This document shows, piece after piece, positions 1 to 10,269 of a stretch of 64,000 nucleotides of DNA. Where the stretch lies: contig JAVIAB010000008.1 of assembly GCA_032433765.1 (NCBI GenBank), forward strand, positions 46,003,106 through 46,067,105, in the 5' to 3' direction. Within the stretch, counting starts at the first letter, position 1; every line of letters starts with the position of its first letter. The notes under the pieces are model-generated. The model was not told the origin of the DNA. It did no database searches and saw only the letters and a list, made by a program, of their open reading frames with translations. Position numbers and translations under genes: made by a program. Source of the stretch: Megaustenia siamemsis. Lineage: Eukaryota; Mollusca; Gastropoda; Stylommatophora; Ariophantidae.

Positions 1-265
1 TGTGTCTTACTGGTCTTTTTGTCTTACTTATCATTGTGTCTTACTTATCATTGTGTCGTACTGGTCATTGTGTCTTACTGGTCATTGTGTCTTACTGGTC
101 ATTGTGTCTTACTAGTCTTGGTGTCTTACTAGTCTTGGTGTCTTACTAGTATTTTTGTCTTACTGGTCTTTTGTATTACTGCTCATTGTGTCTTACTGGT
201 CTTTGTGTCTTGCTTATCATTGTGTCTTACTGGTCATTGTGTCTTAGTGATCATTGTGTCTTAAA
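1..265. repeat. 17-bp minisatellite
   Basis: Tandem copies of a unit close to CATTGTGTCTTACTGGT run from the window edge to about 265. Variants have TTTTTG or TTGGTG in place of ATTGTG. The array probably continues to the left. Confidence 0.85.
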
Positions 266-404
266 GGAAGCACACATCTTCAGTGAGGAAAAATTTAAAT
301 AAACAACAGACTTGAAATTTATAGACTGTGATTGAGAGAAGTAAGGTCTTGATCAAAGTGACAAGAGTACTGGATCACTCTCGCATGATAACTTTTAGAA
401 TCAC

Positions 405-762
405 CTAGCCTTACAAATGGGTTTTTCTGGAAAAGTAAAGCAGCACGGGCATAATACCAACCACATTACCCCAAAATCATGAGCCAAAGGTCTGTAAAAA
501 TTATGGTCCCTAACACCATATTCTCTATACACGACTTGGCATGACGAGGCACATTACTTTTACTTTTCTTATATATGTAAAGTAAAAAAAAGTAAAAAGT
601 AAAGTACCCCCGTCACGCCAAGTGGCGTATAGGGAAATATGGTGTTAGTGACCCTATATTTTACAGACCTTCAGCACATGATTTTTGGGGTAATGTGGTC
701 AGTATTACGCCCGTGCTGCTTTACTTTCCCAGAAAAAAATCCGGTACCCATTTAAGGTAAAA
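405..762. mobile_element. Two SINE-1 tails in inverted orientation
   Basis: A 5'-truncated SINE-1 body on the plus strand (about 405-570) faces a second on the minus strand (about 580-762), with about 10 bases of AT-rich sequence between them. Both carry the family blocks: ACCATATT..CTATACGCCACTTGGCG, GGTAATGTGGTCGGTATTAC (as complement) and the GGTACCC block. The pair forms a near-palindrome of about 170 bp per arm. Neither keeps the tRNA-like head. Confidence 0.8.
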
Positions 763-764
763 TA

Positions 765-1190
765 TAATATATGAGTACTAATGTTTTACAAATTCAATTG
801 AAATACAAGTTCTTTGTATGCCAAGGGTTGTGACAGGGAACAAAGATATAAAATGTGTAAAGTGACATTTTAAAATACAATTCACAATAGCTCACAGAAC
901 ATTGTGTTCATTTTCATTTTAGAACCAAAATTTAACACAAAAAAATGTGTATATTATATGACATGTTTTAATTTAGTAAAATAGAACATTTGCTGACATT
1001 TGAACACCATGCTTGGAAGGAGCTCTCATTTCAGGGGAAGATAATATCTGTTGAACTTGTGAGAAATAATGTAAAGAAAAGTTTAGAAAATAAAGAGTTT
1101 ACTTCCCTTGATGTCCTTGACATTTGAATCCAATCTGGAAACAAGTGAAATAGCAGCAAAAAAACTGGAACTTGATATTAGAAAACAATG
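765..1190. other. Intron sequence, nothing recognised
   Basis: AT-rich sequence without a coding signature, known SINE blocks or tandem structure that I can see. Confidence 0.5.
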
Positions 1191-1194
1191 TTGC

Positions 1195-1468
1195 AATGTG
1201 CAGCATAGACGTTGAGAGTTGAGAAAACAAAGATAATGAACATTGTGACAAAGTGGTAACATTTAAACAGCATAGACGTTGAGAGTTGAGAAAACAAAGA
1301 TAATGAACATTGTGACAAAGTGGTAACATTTAAACAGCATAGACGTTGAGAGTTGAGAAAACAAAGATAATGAACATTGTGACAAAGTGGTAACATTTAA
1401 ACAGCATAGACGTTGAGAGTTGAGAAAACAAAGATAATGAACATCGTGACAAAGTGGTAACATTTAAA
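1195..1468. repeat. 67-bp tandem repeat, four units
   Basis: Units begin at 1201, 1268, 1335 and 1402 (CAGCATAGACGTTGAGAGTT), nearly identical to each other, giving a 67-bp period. The unit itself contains the AACAAAGATAATGAACA motif of the older array that follows, so it looks like a recent amplification at its edge. Confidence 0.9.
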
Positions 1469-1479
1469 CATCAATTGGA

Positions 1480-2245
1480 CAGAGGGAAAAAGTGGTTGAG
1501 TAAACAAAACATAATGAACAGAACAAAATGACTCAGAAGTTAAGAAAACAATGATACTGAACAATATGACAAAATAGTTACGGGAAGCAAAGTCATAAAC
1601 AAAGTGACAAAGTGGATGAGTGAGGGGGAGTGTTGAATAAAGTGACAAAGTGGCAAGTGACTGAGAAAACAAAGAAACAAAATAGATATACAAAGCGGCT
1701 GAGAAAACAAAGAAAATGAATAAATTTACAAAGTGGTTGAGAGAAGAAAAGCCTTTGACCGTGAACAAAGTCATAAAGTGTCTGAGAAAACAAAAATAAA
1801 GAACAAATTGATAAAGTGGCTGAGACAACAAAGACAATGAATAAAGTAAACCGCTAAGAAAACAAAGAAATTAATAAAATCTCAAAGTAACAGAGAAAAT
1901 AAAGACAATGAATAAAGACATAAAGTGGATGAGAAAATAAAGACAACAAACAAAGTGATAAAGTGGCAGAGATAACAAAGACATTGAACAAAGTCATAAA
2001 TGGCTGAAAAAGCACAGACAATAAATACAATTACAAAGTGACTGAGAAAACAAAGATAATGAACAAACTTTTACCAAGTTGTTGAGAACAAAGTGACAAA
2101 GTGGCTGAGAAATCAAAGACAATGAAGAACACTGCAAAGTGACTGAATAGAAAAAGAACAAAGAACAAAATGACAAAGGTAGTTGAAAAAAAAAAAACGA
2201 AGACCAAAAAAACACAATGACAAAGCATTTAAGAAAAAAACAAGA
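1480..2245. repeat. Degenerate ~36-bp minisatellite
   Basis: Repeated blocks like AAAGTGGCTGAGAAAACAAA then GACAATGAA recur with a spacing of about 36 bp and much divergence. On the minus strand this reads as long Leu/Phe/Cys-rich open frames, which are artefacts of the repeat. Confidence 0.75.
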
Positions 2246-2349
2246 TCAAGGCAAAGACACCAGATATTTTGTGAACGAACAACAGTCAGCCACCTAAAAC
2301 TGATAGTTTGCCTCAGAATAATGAACCAAAGCTGATTAAGATCCAACTC

Positions 2350-2845
2350 CATCTCCTTGGTCTGGTTCTGGACACAGACTAACCAGTCTGGCTAAGTGAA
2401 TAAGAAAAGGAGTGAGAAAACAACCTGAAACACAAAAGTGCCATACTGCAGTCAGGTATGGCAGGTCAATAGTGCTGCTTGCCTACGCCCGATGACTAAG
2501 GAATTGTTAGACTTCTTCGTCATCTGCCCTTTAAAGGATAATAAGTAGGCATGGATGCATATGGTTTGCAGTATATTAAGCCATAGGTGCTGTTGTTGTT
2601 CACCTGATGACCAAATTAATAGTTTACATCCTCATCATCCGCTCTTAAAAGGATGTGAAGTGAGTGTAGATGTGTTATGTTGTGGTTTTATGTAGAACTG
2701 TGATATTTGAGTTTTTCAGCCCAATACATCAGACTTTCGCACATAATTTCTGAGTACTAGGTTGCCTTCCTTCTCAAGTCCTACTTGCTTGGCCAGACTA
2801 GACTGGTTTGTTTGTTTCTAGGGACACATGAAGAGGCAGAATATG
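2350..2845. other. Intron sequence, nothing recognised
   Basis: No coding, RNA or repeat signature seen, apart from a loosely repeated pair of segments near 2480-2530 and 2610-2660 (the CCTGATGACCAA and CGATGACTAA types). Confidence 0.4.
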
Positions 2846-2851
2846 ATCTGA

Positions 2852-3060
2852 ATAGTTCTGGTTCACTGATCCTGGTGCAAACTGTTCTGGTTCACTGATC
2901 CTGGTGCAAACCGTTCTGGTTCACTGATCCTGGTGCAAACCGTTCTGGTTCACTGATCCTGGTGCAAACTGTTCTGGTTCACTGATCCTGGTGCAAACCG
3001 TTCTGGTTCATTGATCCTGGTGCAAACCATTCTGGTTCACTGATCCTGGTGCAAACCGTT
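2852..3060. repeat. 29-bp tandem repeat, about seven units
   Basis: The unit starts GTTCTGGTTCACTGATCCTG and ends GTGCAAACC. Copies are almost identical; only a few single-base variants (AACTG/AACCG, CACTG/CATTG) are seen, implying recent homogenisation. Confidence 0.92.
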
Positions 3061-3544
3061 CATTATAATTTGCTGACAGCTTTTTAGCTCTATTGGTGAA
3101 TCGTGCCTTAACCCTTCAGAACCCAAGAAATGCTGAAATCACAGCTCACAGTCAACCATGATGTCATGTCCTCTCAAGAGTGACAGACAACAACAAATTC
3201 ATTATCAGGCAGAAGGAATTGAAGATGGCAAGAAAAAAATGAAAAAAGATCTTCAGCAAAGTGACAAAGTTGATGACAAAACAAAAGTTTGAAGAATTAA
3301 TGAAAGTACTTAAAACAGATTAATTTGTCATAAAGATATCACCATGAAAAACTTTAAGAGGGAATCAACATAGTACAGGCTGGTTTTTGGAGATGAAACT
3401 ATAGATTTAATAACGAGAAACATAATTGAAAATGCAGATCATTCAACATAAATCGGTTTACATTCTTTGTTACTCAAAAGAAAGATTATAAAGGCTAAAA
3501 AGAAGTTGTGCACAAGAAAGTGATATATGAGACTGGTTTGTTAT

Positions 3545-4165
3545 AGGATAAGGAGTCAGACAAGGAGTTAGTTAGGCAAGTAAGCATATATGACAAGGAG
3601 TTAGACGAAGGAGCACGTAAGACAAGGCAAGGAGTTAAATAAGTGAGCATATATGACAAGGAGTTAGATGAAGGAGCATATATGACAAGGAGTTAGATGA
3701 AGGAGCATGTAAGACAAGGAGTTAGACAAGGGAGCATATATGACAAGGAGTTAGACGAAGGAGCCCGTAAGACAAGGAGTTAAACAAGGGAGCATATATG
3801 ACAAGGAGTTAGACGAAGGAGCACGTAAGACAAGAAGTTAGACAAGGGAGCATATATGACAAGGAGTTAGACAAGGGAGCACGTAAGACAAGGAGTTAGA
3901 CAAGGGAGCATATATGACAAGGAGTTAGACGAAGGAGCACGTAAGACAAGGAGTTAGACAAGGGAGCATATATGACAAGGAGTTAGACGAAGGAGCACGT
4001 AAGACAAGGAGTTAGACGAAGGAGCACGTAAGACAAGGAGTTAGTTAAGCAAGTAAGCATATATGACAAGGAGTTAGACGAAGGAGCACGTAAGACAAGG
4101 AGTTAGACAAGGGAGCATAAAGGACAAGGAGTTAGACAAGGAGCATAAAGGACAAGGGAATTTAT
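3545..4165. repeat. ~28-bp repeat with alternating unit types
   Basis: Two related units alternate: one contains ACAAGGAGTTAGACGAAGGA then GCACGTAAG, the other ACAAGGAGTTAGACAAGGGA then GCATATATG. The alternation gives a ~57-bp higher-order period over about 600 bp. Confidence 0.85.
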
Positions 4166-4440
4166 AGAACAATGAGTTAGACTGGGGTGCATCATATCAC
4201 TTTATCTATTCAGTATATATGTTGAAACAAACTATAATGAGAACAGTAAAAAAAGTGTATAATAAAGAAAAATGTCATGCTCTTGTGACTAGACTACCAG
4301 AAATAGGATATGCTGATAATACCGCACTTGTATGCACCTCACTAAGTAGCTTTGATAAAATAATAACATTAATTGAGTGTAATAATGAAAAACAGCACCT
4401 CTATCTCAATGCAAAAAAAAAACAACACAAAAATGTTACA
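4165..4440 (+). pseudogene. LINE reverse transcriptase fragment
   Basis: Translation gives GASYHFIYSVYMLKQTIMRT, close to the RT motif GCxLSPxLFxxYxxxIMRT, and then IGYADNTALVC, which is the catalytic YADD box with Asp to Asn. The second catalytic Asp is therefore lost and the copy is dead. Family unassigned. Confidence 0.65.
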
Positions 4441-4675
4441 ACAGTTAAAACATACACAAAAACTGATATATGATGTGTGTTCAAATGAAACCTGTCTGAG
4501 CTGTGCCAAGTGGACATATGTAGGTGGCATGATGGTGTCACATCTGACGTATTAAGTACACACCGATGTGCAATTATGTATGTGTTCATTCTCTGTGTAG
4601 TATTAATTGATTTTGCTGCAGACCATTGGAAAAATGGCTGGTGTGAAACGGAATCTGTCCGCATTTTTTTACCAT

Positions 4676-4920
4676 AAGTAAATAAAAAGTAAAGAGCCTC
4701 ATCATGCCAAGTGGCGTATAGGGAATATGGTGTTAGTAACCATGATTTTTGGGGTAATGTGGTCGGTATTACGCCTGTGCCACTTTACTTTCCCAGAAAA
4801 GGTCCGGTACCCATTTAAGGCTGAGTGAACCCAGAAGCCATCAGTCATGATCGAACCTGACCTCTTGTCCTTTGTAGTCCAGTTCACTAACCAATGAGCT
4901 ATCGCGGCTCCCATTTTTTG
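4676..4920 (-). mobile_element. SINE-1, full length, minus strand
   Basis: The complement begins with a tRNA-like head: box A in GATAGCTCATTGGTTAG and box B in GGTTCGATCAT. The family body follows (GGTACCGGA, AATACCGACCACATTACCCC, ACCATATTCCCTATACGCCA), ending in a short A/T-rich tail. The repeat TTTACCAT at 4668-4675 and 4921-4928 is a likely target-site duplication. The element is probably transcribed by Pol III and mobilised by a LINE. Confidence 0.88.
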
Positions 4921-4929
4921 TTTACCATG

Positions 4930-5640
4930 AAGGGTTACTATCGACAGACTTTAAAGAGCCTAGTGTGAACATCAATGTCATCCGCTACAAAGACACACTA
5001 GGCAAACTGCATAAAGCCATCAAGTATAAGAGACCCTGCATGGTGTGATTCTGTTGTACGACAATTCTAATCCACATATCACAAATATTGTGCTGGATGT
5101 ATTAGCAAGGAAATGCAGGAAAGTTCTACCACACCCAACCTACAGCCTCTGTCTGGCACCATGCAGCTTTCATTTGTTCAAACCCTTCACATAATCTTTT
5201 ATAGGGACAGCCATTTGACCCTGATGCAGACATCATGGCTTCTGTAACAAAATGATTCATTGAGCAACCAAATGGCATCTGCCATCTACCAACACAGTGA
5301 GAAGCATGTCTAAAAGCCTACGGTGACTTTTTCTAAAAAACCCTAGTGAGCACTTGTTTCATAAAAATAAAGTAAGCAAAGGTTCCCTCCATGTCTTGCA
5401 GGACATTTAGAGAATATGGTTTTAGTGACCATATTTTTCTACGACCATGGCACATTTTTTAGTGATATGGTTGGTATCATGCCAGGCCACCTTTACTTCC
5501 TTCATAACAATCACTTTTTAATGCTGCCCCACCTGCTGATGTACCATAACATGTGTTTGTAATAAATAAACTGGGATGGGTTTCATTTGAACATACCTCA
5601 TTTGTATTAATGAACAAAAATTGGAAAGAAGGCAGTTTCA
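4930..5640. other. Intron sequence with a decayed SINE-1 copy
   Basis: Between about 5370 and 5515 a diverged minus-strand SINE-1 body can be followed (AGAATATGGTTTTAGTGACC, then GATATGGTTGGTATCATGCC). The rest shows nothing recognisable. Confidence 0.5.
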
Positions 5641-5691
5641 CAACATATGGCAATGAACTAATATTGCAACAAAGCTGAAGTTTTTAAGAGC

Positions 5692-6840
5692 TTGTATTTT
5701 ACCCACATCTCAAAGATGCCAGGCCTAAACATTAATGGAAAGATCATCAATAACCTAAGATATGCTGATGATACTGTTCTACTAGCAGAAAATCCTAAAG
5801 ACCTACAACAATTACTTAGTGTAATAAACATAACAAGCAAAAAATATGGACTAGATATGCATATCAAAAAGACTAAAACTATGATCATAAACAAAGAAAA
5901 TTCTCAAGACCTACAATTAAATATCACAGTGGAGGGAATACATCTGGAGACAGTCCAGAGCTACAACTACCTGGGACATACTATAACCAATGATGGAAAA
6001 TGTAAAATTGAAATAAACAAAAGAATAGGTATGGCAAAAAGTAATTTTAATGCCATGAAAAATATACTAACAACAAAACAAATATCAGCAGGGGTGAAAC
6101 TAAGAATGGCAAAATGTTGCATCTTCTCAGTATTCCTGTATGGTGCAGAAACATGGACATTAGACAAGAAAACAGAACAGAAAATTGAAGCCTTTGAAAT
6201 GTGGATTTATACAAGAATAGGTAGAATTGGATGGAAAGAAAAGAAAACAAACGATAACGTTTTAAAACAACTGAAAATAATAAGAGAACTACTAAATACA
6301 ATTCTATCTATCTATCTATCTATTATCCTTTTGAGCCGAAACACATAGGGCAGAACCACATTCTCAAAAACAGAAACCTTGCGTGCCAAAGTGGCACATA
6401 TTGCAGAAATCACTGCTCTAAAATATATGGCGCTGTTTCCATAACAATACTTTTTACAATGACAGCTTGTCAAGCCATCGATCAACCTCTTTAGTTGCCT
6501 CTTACGACATGCCTGGAAGGTCACAGTGTCACTATTCTTTACTTCCCTCATAATGAGGCCCCGGCAACACACAGGAATAAATACAATTAAGACAAGACAA
6601 ATGAAATTTTTGGGGCATGTTAAAAGACACAACAGCCTACTAAAAGTAATATTGGAAGGGCAAATACAAGGTAAAAGAGGCAGAGGCAGTCCAAGACTAA
6701 CATGGACGAGTAACATCAAAAGATGGACAAGTCAATCTATGACAGCCTGCACCATCAAAGCAAGAAACAGAGTAGAATGGTGATCCATGGTAGCCAACCT
6801 TCGTTGCGGAGAAGGCACTCGATGATGATGATGATGATTT
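5692..6840 (+). mobile_element. LINE-A 3' part, split by a SINE-4 insertion
   Basis: An open frame from 5692 encodes an RT C-terminal half: NNLRYADDTVLLAENPKDLQ, the KKTKTMIINK block, YNYLGHTITNDGK, LYGAETWTLDKKTEQKIEAF and EMWIYTRIGRIGW. At 6303 a 274-bp SINE-4 interrupts it. Downstream of the insertion the protein resumes in the same frame (KTRQMKFLGHVKRHNSLLK, then GKRGRGSPRLTWTSNIKRWT) and ends with a TGATGATGATG tail near 6830. The YADD box is intact. LINE-A is an APE-type non-LTR element, RTE- or CR1-like by its C-terminus; the clade is not decided. Confidence 0.85.
6304..6577 (-). mobile_element. SINE-4 inside LINE-A with 11-bp target duplication
   Basis: TAAATACAATT occurs at 6293-6303 and 6578-6588 around a block that starts with a (CTAT)n run, so the element lies on the minus strand with a TATAGA-type tetranucleotide tail. 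A plus-strand relative is at 40316-40571. Shared blocks include CAGGCATGTCGTAAGAGGCA and GAGAATGTGGTTCTGCCCTA. No convincing tRNA box B was found. Confidence 0.88.
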
Positions 6841-7006
6841 TACCCACAGCAGCATGTAGCTGTGAAATGTTGACTATCTATAGAGAGCTGAAGAATACAT
6901 CAATGCCTTTGAATGCATGTGTTATAGAAGAATATTTAGAACACAATTAATAGTGAAAAGAATAAACATGTCAATCTAGCAAGAACTTAAAATTTCAGAG
7001 GACTGG

Positions 7007-7315
7007 TTAACTTTCAGTACGTTTCACCGCACTGTGCGCCATGCCGATTTCGGCAGCATACGTTTCGCCGTATAGTGCACCATGCTCAATTTTATTAGTG
7101 TGAACATCATCAAACCATATTCTTTTTACATGTCTTGTATCATCTTGGTATTGGTGAACTCTAATACCTTGTTCAATTATCTAAAAATTCAAATATAATA
7201 TGTTATATGTTAGATAAATATAAATATGTAGATTGATTTTTAAAACCATGAAAAATTTTGTCTCTGACATCTCTCCCGTTGCGTCGATAAAAAGCTTCCG
7301 CACGGAAAGAGTTAA
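7007..7315. mobile_element. TTAA-ended MITE, copy 1
   Basis: The 309-bp block begins TTAACTTTCAGTACG and its other end reads, as complement, TTAACTCTTTCCGTGCG, i.e. terminal inverted repeats at TTAA. The interior matches the copy at 48534-48836 in inverse orientation (GCATGATGCACGGT / GCGCCATGCCGATTTCGG region). It codes for no protein and is likely a non-autonomous DNA transposon. TTAA ends suggest a piggyBac-like mobiliser, which is inference. Confidence 0.7.
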
Positions 7316-7560
7316 AGAGCATAAAAAATAGGAAAATAAAATATTTTGGACATGTAAACTGACATAATGACCTAGAGAAGATAAATATGGAGCACATAGT
7401 TCCGGATAAACAAGAAAGAGGAATACATAGAAGAAGATGCTGAAGGATATTACATATGAGCTGGGATTTGAGTGCTGCAGATGATGGACATTTTGCAAAG
7501 AGAAAAAAGCCTCAGGTTGCTGTTATGGAAGCCAAGTTCCAACAGGGTCAAGCTAAAAAT
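7316..7560 (+). pseudogene. Decayed LINE C-terminal fragment
   Basis: KYFGHVN, a stop, HNDLEKI, then QERGIHRRRC and a terminal GSQVPTGSS-like stretch follow the pattern of LINE C-termini (xFGHVxRHNxLxK..GxRGRGRPR). Several stops and shifts are present. Confidence 0.5.
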
Positions 7561-7687
7561 AATGATTATGATATCACCATTTTCATGAAGCACAACAGAT
7601 GCTATTTTATGCACATCAACTAGCATGTAACTGCAACATTAATCAGCCAATAAAATGATTAATTTTTACAACAAGATATTCTTTTAC

Positions 7688-7825
7688 CTCCATGTAGAAC
7701 CAGAAATAAAATTTGTGTTTGACAAGCAGATGCAGACTGTGGAGGTGAAGTGTCTAGCTGGCTGATAGGGTTATCTGCACTGTACATCTGACGAAACTGC
7801 TCAACTCTCTTGTCAAACAGGGGTT
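7688..7825 (-). CDS. PITPNM: PITPNM coding exon leading into the LVLHGG segment
   Basis: A 138-bp phase 1-1 exon encodes PLFDKRVEQFRQMYSADNPI, SQLDTSPPQSASACQTQ and ILFLVLHGG. The hydrophobic ILFLVLHGG matches the strand of PITPNM proteins that is followed by NILD and leads toward the DDHD domain. The acceptor is TTTGCAG and the donor GTAAAAG. The next exon (expected to begin GNILD-like) was sought on the minus strand of 1-7687 and not found, so this intron is at least 7.7 kb long. Confidence 0.9.
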
Positions 7826-7954
7826 CTGCAAATATGACACATGTATAAATATAGTTAGGATCCAATAATAAAAGGTGATTATGATCAATTTAATTGTAAT
7901 CTATATTTAAATTTTTTTTTTTTTTCCAGTTTTACTCGAGTCCATCTACAAGCA

Positions 7955-8212
7955 GTAAAAGTAAAAAGTAAAGAGTCCCGCCACGTCTGGCATATATGGA
8001 ATATGGTGTTAGTGACCATAATTTTTAGACCTTCAGCACACGATTTTGGGGTAATGTGGTCGGTATTATGCCCATGCCACTTTACTATTCCATAAAAAAA
8101 TCCGGTACCAATTTAAGGCTGGGTGAACCTGGAAACTGTAGATCAGGATCGAACCTGACGTCTTGTCCTTTGTAGTCTGGTTCACTAACCACTGAGCTAT
8201 CGCGGCTCCCAT
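7955..8212 (-). mobile_element. SINE-1, full length, minus strand
   Basis: The complement starts GGGAGCCGCGATAGCTCAGT with box A and later GGTTCGATCCT as box B, followed by the standard body and an A-rich end next to a long T run at 7911-7925. Confidence 0.85.
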
Positions 8213-8349
8213 AAACAGATGTCCTGAACATATATTCTCATAGCAGATAATTGGAATGTTAAATTTCTCAGTAATAGGCCATATCATTAAAGGACAATAT
8301 GTCATTATTCTACATTACAGTTAATATCAACCTTTAATTATATCTACCT

Positions 8350-8660
8350 CTATTCACCCTAAAACAGCTGGTAGAAAAGACAACAGAACACAATCCAAAT
8401 TTGAACATAGCTTTCATTGACCAGGAAAAAGCGTTCAACTGAGTAAAAAGAGAACAACTATGGGAGATACTAACAACATACGGGGTATGATAAACCCAAT
8501 CTCAGCTGCCTTTAATGTTCTTTGTGTTATTTTACTTATCACACATGACTTGCTTCCATACAGTTGAATAGGTTCAATGTAGCACTTTAGGATACATTTT
8601 CTAACATTAATTGACAATGATTTGTTATGTAGGAAGTTTTCCATTTGATGAAATGTCATT
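8350..8660. pseudogene. Two LINE fragments head to head
   Basis: Plus-strand 8350-8488 reads FTLKQLVEKTTEHNPNLNIA then FIDQEKAFN, RT motif A (FIDxxKAFD) with Asp to Asn. Minus-strand 8490-8660 reads NKSLSINVRKCILKCYIEPI then QLYGSKSCVIS, the C-terminal part of an RT. The break between them suggests inversion within an old copy. Confidence 0.65.
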
Positions 8661-8664
8661 TGTC

Positions 8665-9580
8665 CCTCAATTATTTATAGTGCCCCAGCTTGCATAATAT
8701 CAGTTGTTCCCCAATTATTTAAAGTGTCCTAGCTTGCATAATATCAGTTATTTCCCAATTATTTAAAGTGTCCTAGCTTGCATAATATCAGTTGTTCCCC
8801 AATTATTTAAAGTGTCCTAGCTTGCATAATATCAGTTGTCCCTCAATTATTTAAGGTGCCCTTGCTTGCTTAATGTCAGTTGTCCCCTAATTATTTAAAG
8901 TGTCCTAGCTTGCATAATATCAATTGTCCCCCAATTACTTAAAGTGCCTTAGCTTGCATAATATCAGTTCTTCCCCAATTATTTAAAGTGTCCTAGCTTG
9001 CATAATATCAGTTGTCCACCAATTATTTAAATTGCCCTTGCTTGCTTAATGTCAGTCGTCCCCCAATTATTTAAAGTGTCCTAGCTTGCATAATATCAGT
9101 TCTTCCCCAATTACTTAAAGTGTCTTAGCTTGCATAATATCAGTTGTCCCCTATTTATTTAAAGTGTCCTAGCTTGCATAATATCAGTTGTCCCTCAATT
9201 ATTTAAGGTGCCCTTGCTTGCTTAATGTCAGTTGTCCCCTAATTATTTAAAGTGTCCTAGCTTGCATAATATCAGTTGTCCCCCAATTACTTAAAGTGTC
9301 TTAGCTTGCATAATATCAGTTCTTCCCCAACTATTTAAAGTGTCCTAGCTTGCATAATCAGTTGTCCCCCAATTATTTAAAGTGTCTTAGCTTGCATAAT
9401 ATCAGTTCTTCCCCAATTATTAAAAGTGTCCTAGCTTGCATAATATCAGTTGTCCCCCAATTATTTAAAGTGTCCTAGCTTGCGTAATATCAGTTGTCCC
9501 CCAATTATTTAAATTGCCCTTGCTTGCTTAATGTCAGTCGTCCCCCAATTATTTAAATTGTCCTAACATGCATAATGGCT
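8665..9580. repeat. 44-bp minisatellite, about 20 units
   Basis: The unit reads AGTGTCCTAGCTTGCATAAT, ATCAGTTGTCCCCCAATTAT, TTAA. A second unit type (TGCCCTTGCTTGCTTAATGT) appears periodically, so units are organised in a higher-order pattern. The array ends abruptly into the 39-bp array. Confidence 0.92.
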
Positions 9581-9583
9581 ATT

Positions 9584-9855
9584 ATTAAAGCTTCTCTGTG
9601 GACTGTGACATCAAGGACTAATATCAAAGCTTCTCTGTGGACTGTGACATCAAGGGCTAATATCAAAGCTTCTCTGTGGATTATGACATCAAGAGCTAAT
9701 ATCAAAGCTTCTCTGTGGACTGTGACATAAAAGGGTTAAAATATCAAAGCTTCTCTGTGGAATGTGACATAAAGGGCTAATATCAAAGCTTCTCTGTGGA
9801 CTGTGACATAAAGGGCTAATACCAAAGCTTCTCTGTGGACTGTGACATAAAGGAA
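9584..9855. repeat. 39-bp tandem repeat, seven units
   Basis: The unit reads TATCAAAGCTTCTCTGTGGA, CTGTGACATAAAGGGCTAA. Each unit has a HindIII-type AAGCTT. It directly follows the 44-bp array with only a few bases between. Confidence 0.92.
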
Positions 9856-9859
9856 CAGG

Positions 9860-10265
9860 TGTCCTGTTAGTGAAGAGGAAGACATAGAAGAAAAAGATAT
9901 TTTAAACTGTTTATGTTTTTCCTGGAACCATCACTGCTATACTCAGACAATGATCAGTGACATTTACATATTAATACAGGAAGATCTGAGAACAATACCT
10001 GAACTCTGCACTTCAGTGAGGCCTCCCATTTAACAGTAATTTTGAAATCTGATTAATTATTATGAAATCTGGTAGGAGTTTACATTTTCTAAATTGTAAA
10101 TTTTACCTAGGCAGTGGCATACAATCCTTTTTAATTTTAAACTGTCAAAGATATGCTATGAGACTACTTTAACACAGAACCTCCTTTTTTTTATCTTCAA
10201 TAGAAATGATGACACGATCTGACAAAAAAAAACGGGTGACTGGATAAAAATGTGATTGCTCCCAA
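9860..10265. other. Intron sequence, nothing recognised
   Basis: AT-rich, with homopolymer runs near 10190 and 10225. No gene, RNA or repeat family seen. Confidence 0.45.
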
Positions 10266-10269
10266 ATAT

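Noticed and set aside
1397..2352. Phe/Leu/Cys-rich minus-strand frames resembling membrane proteins
   Set aside because: They overlap tandem repeats with AACAAAG units; the hydrophobic composition follows from the repeat.
1..7687. Next PITPNM exon (GNILD-like start)
   Set aside because: The minus strand was read for the NILD and following DDHD-type blocks without a match; the exon is probably outside the window.
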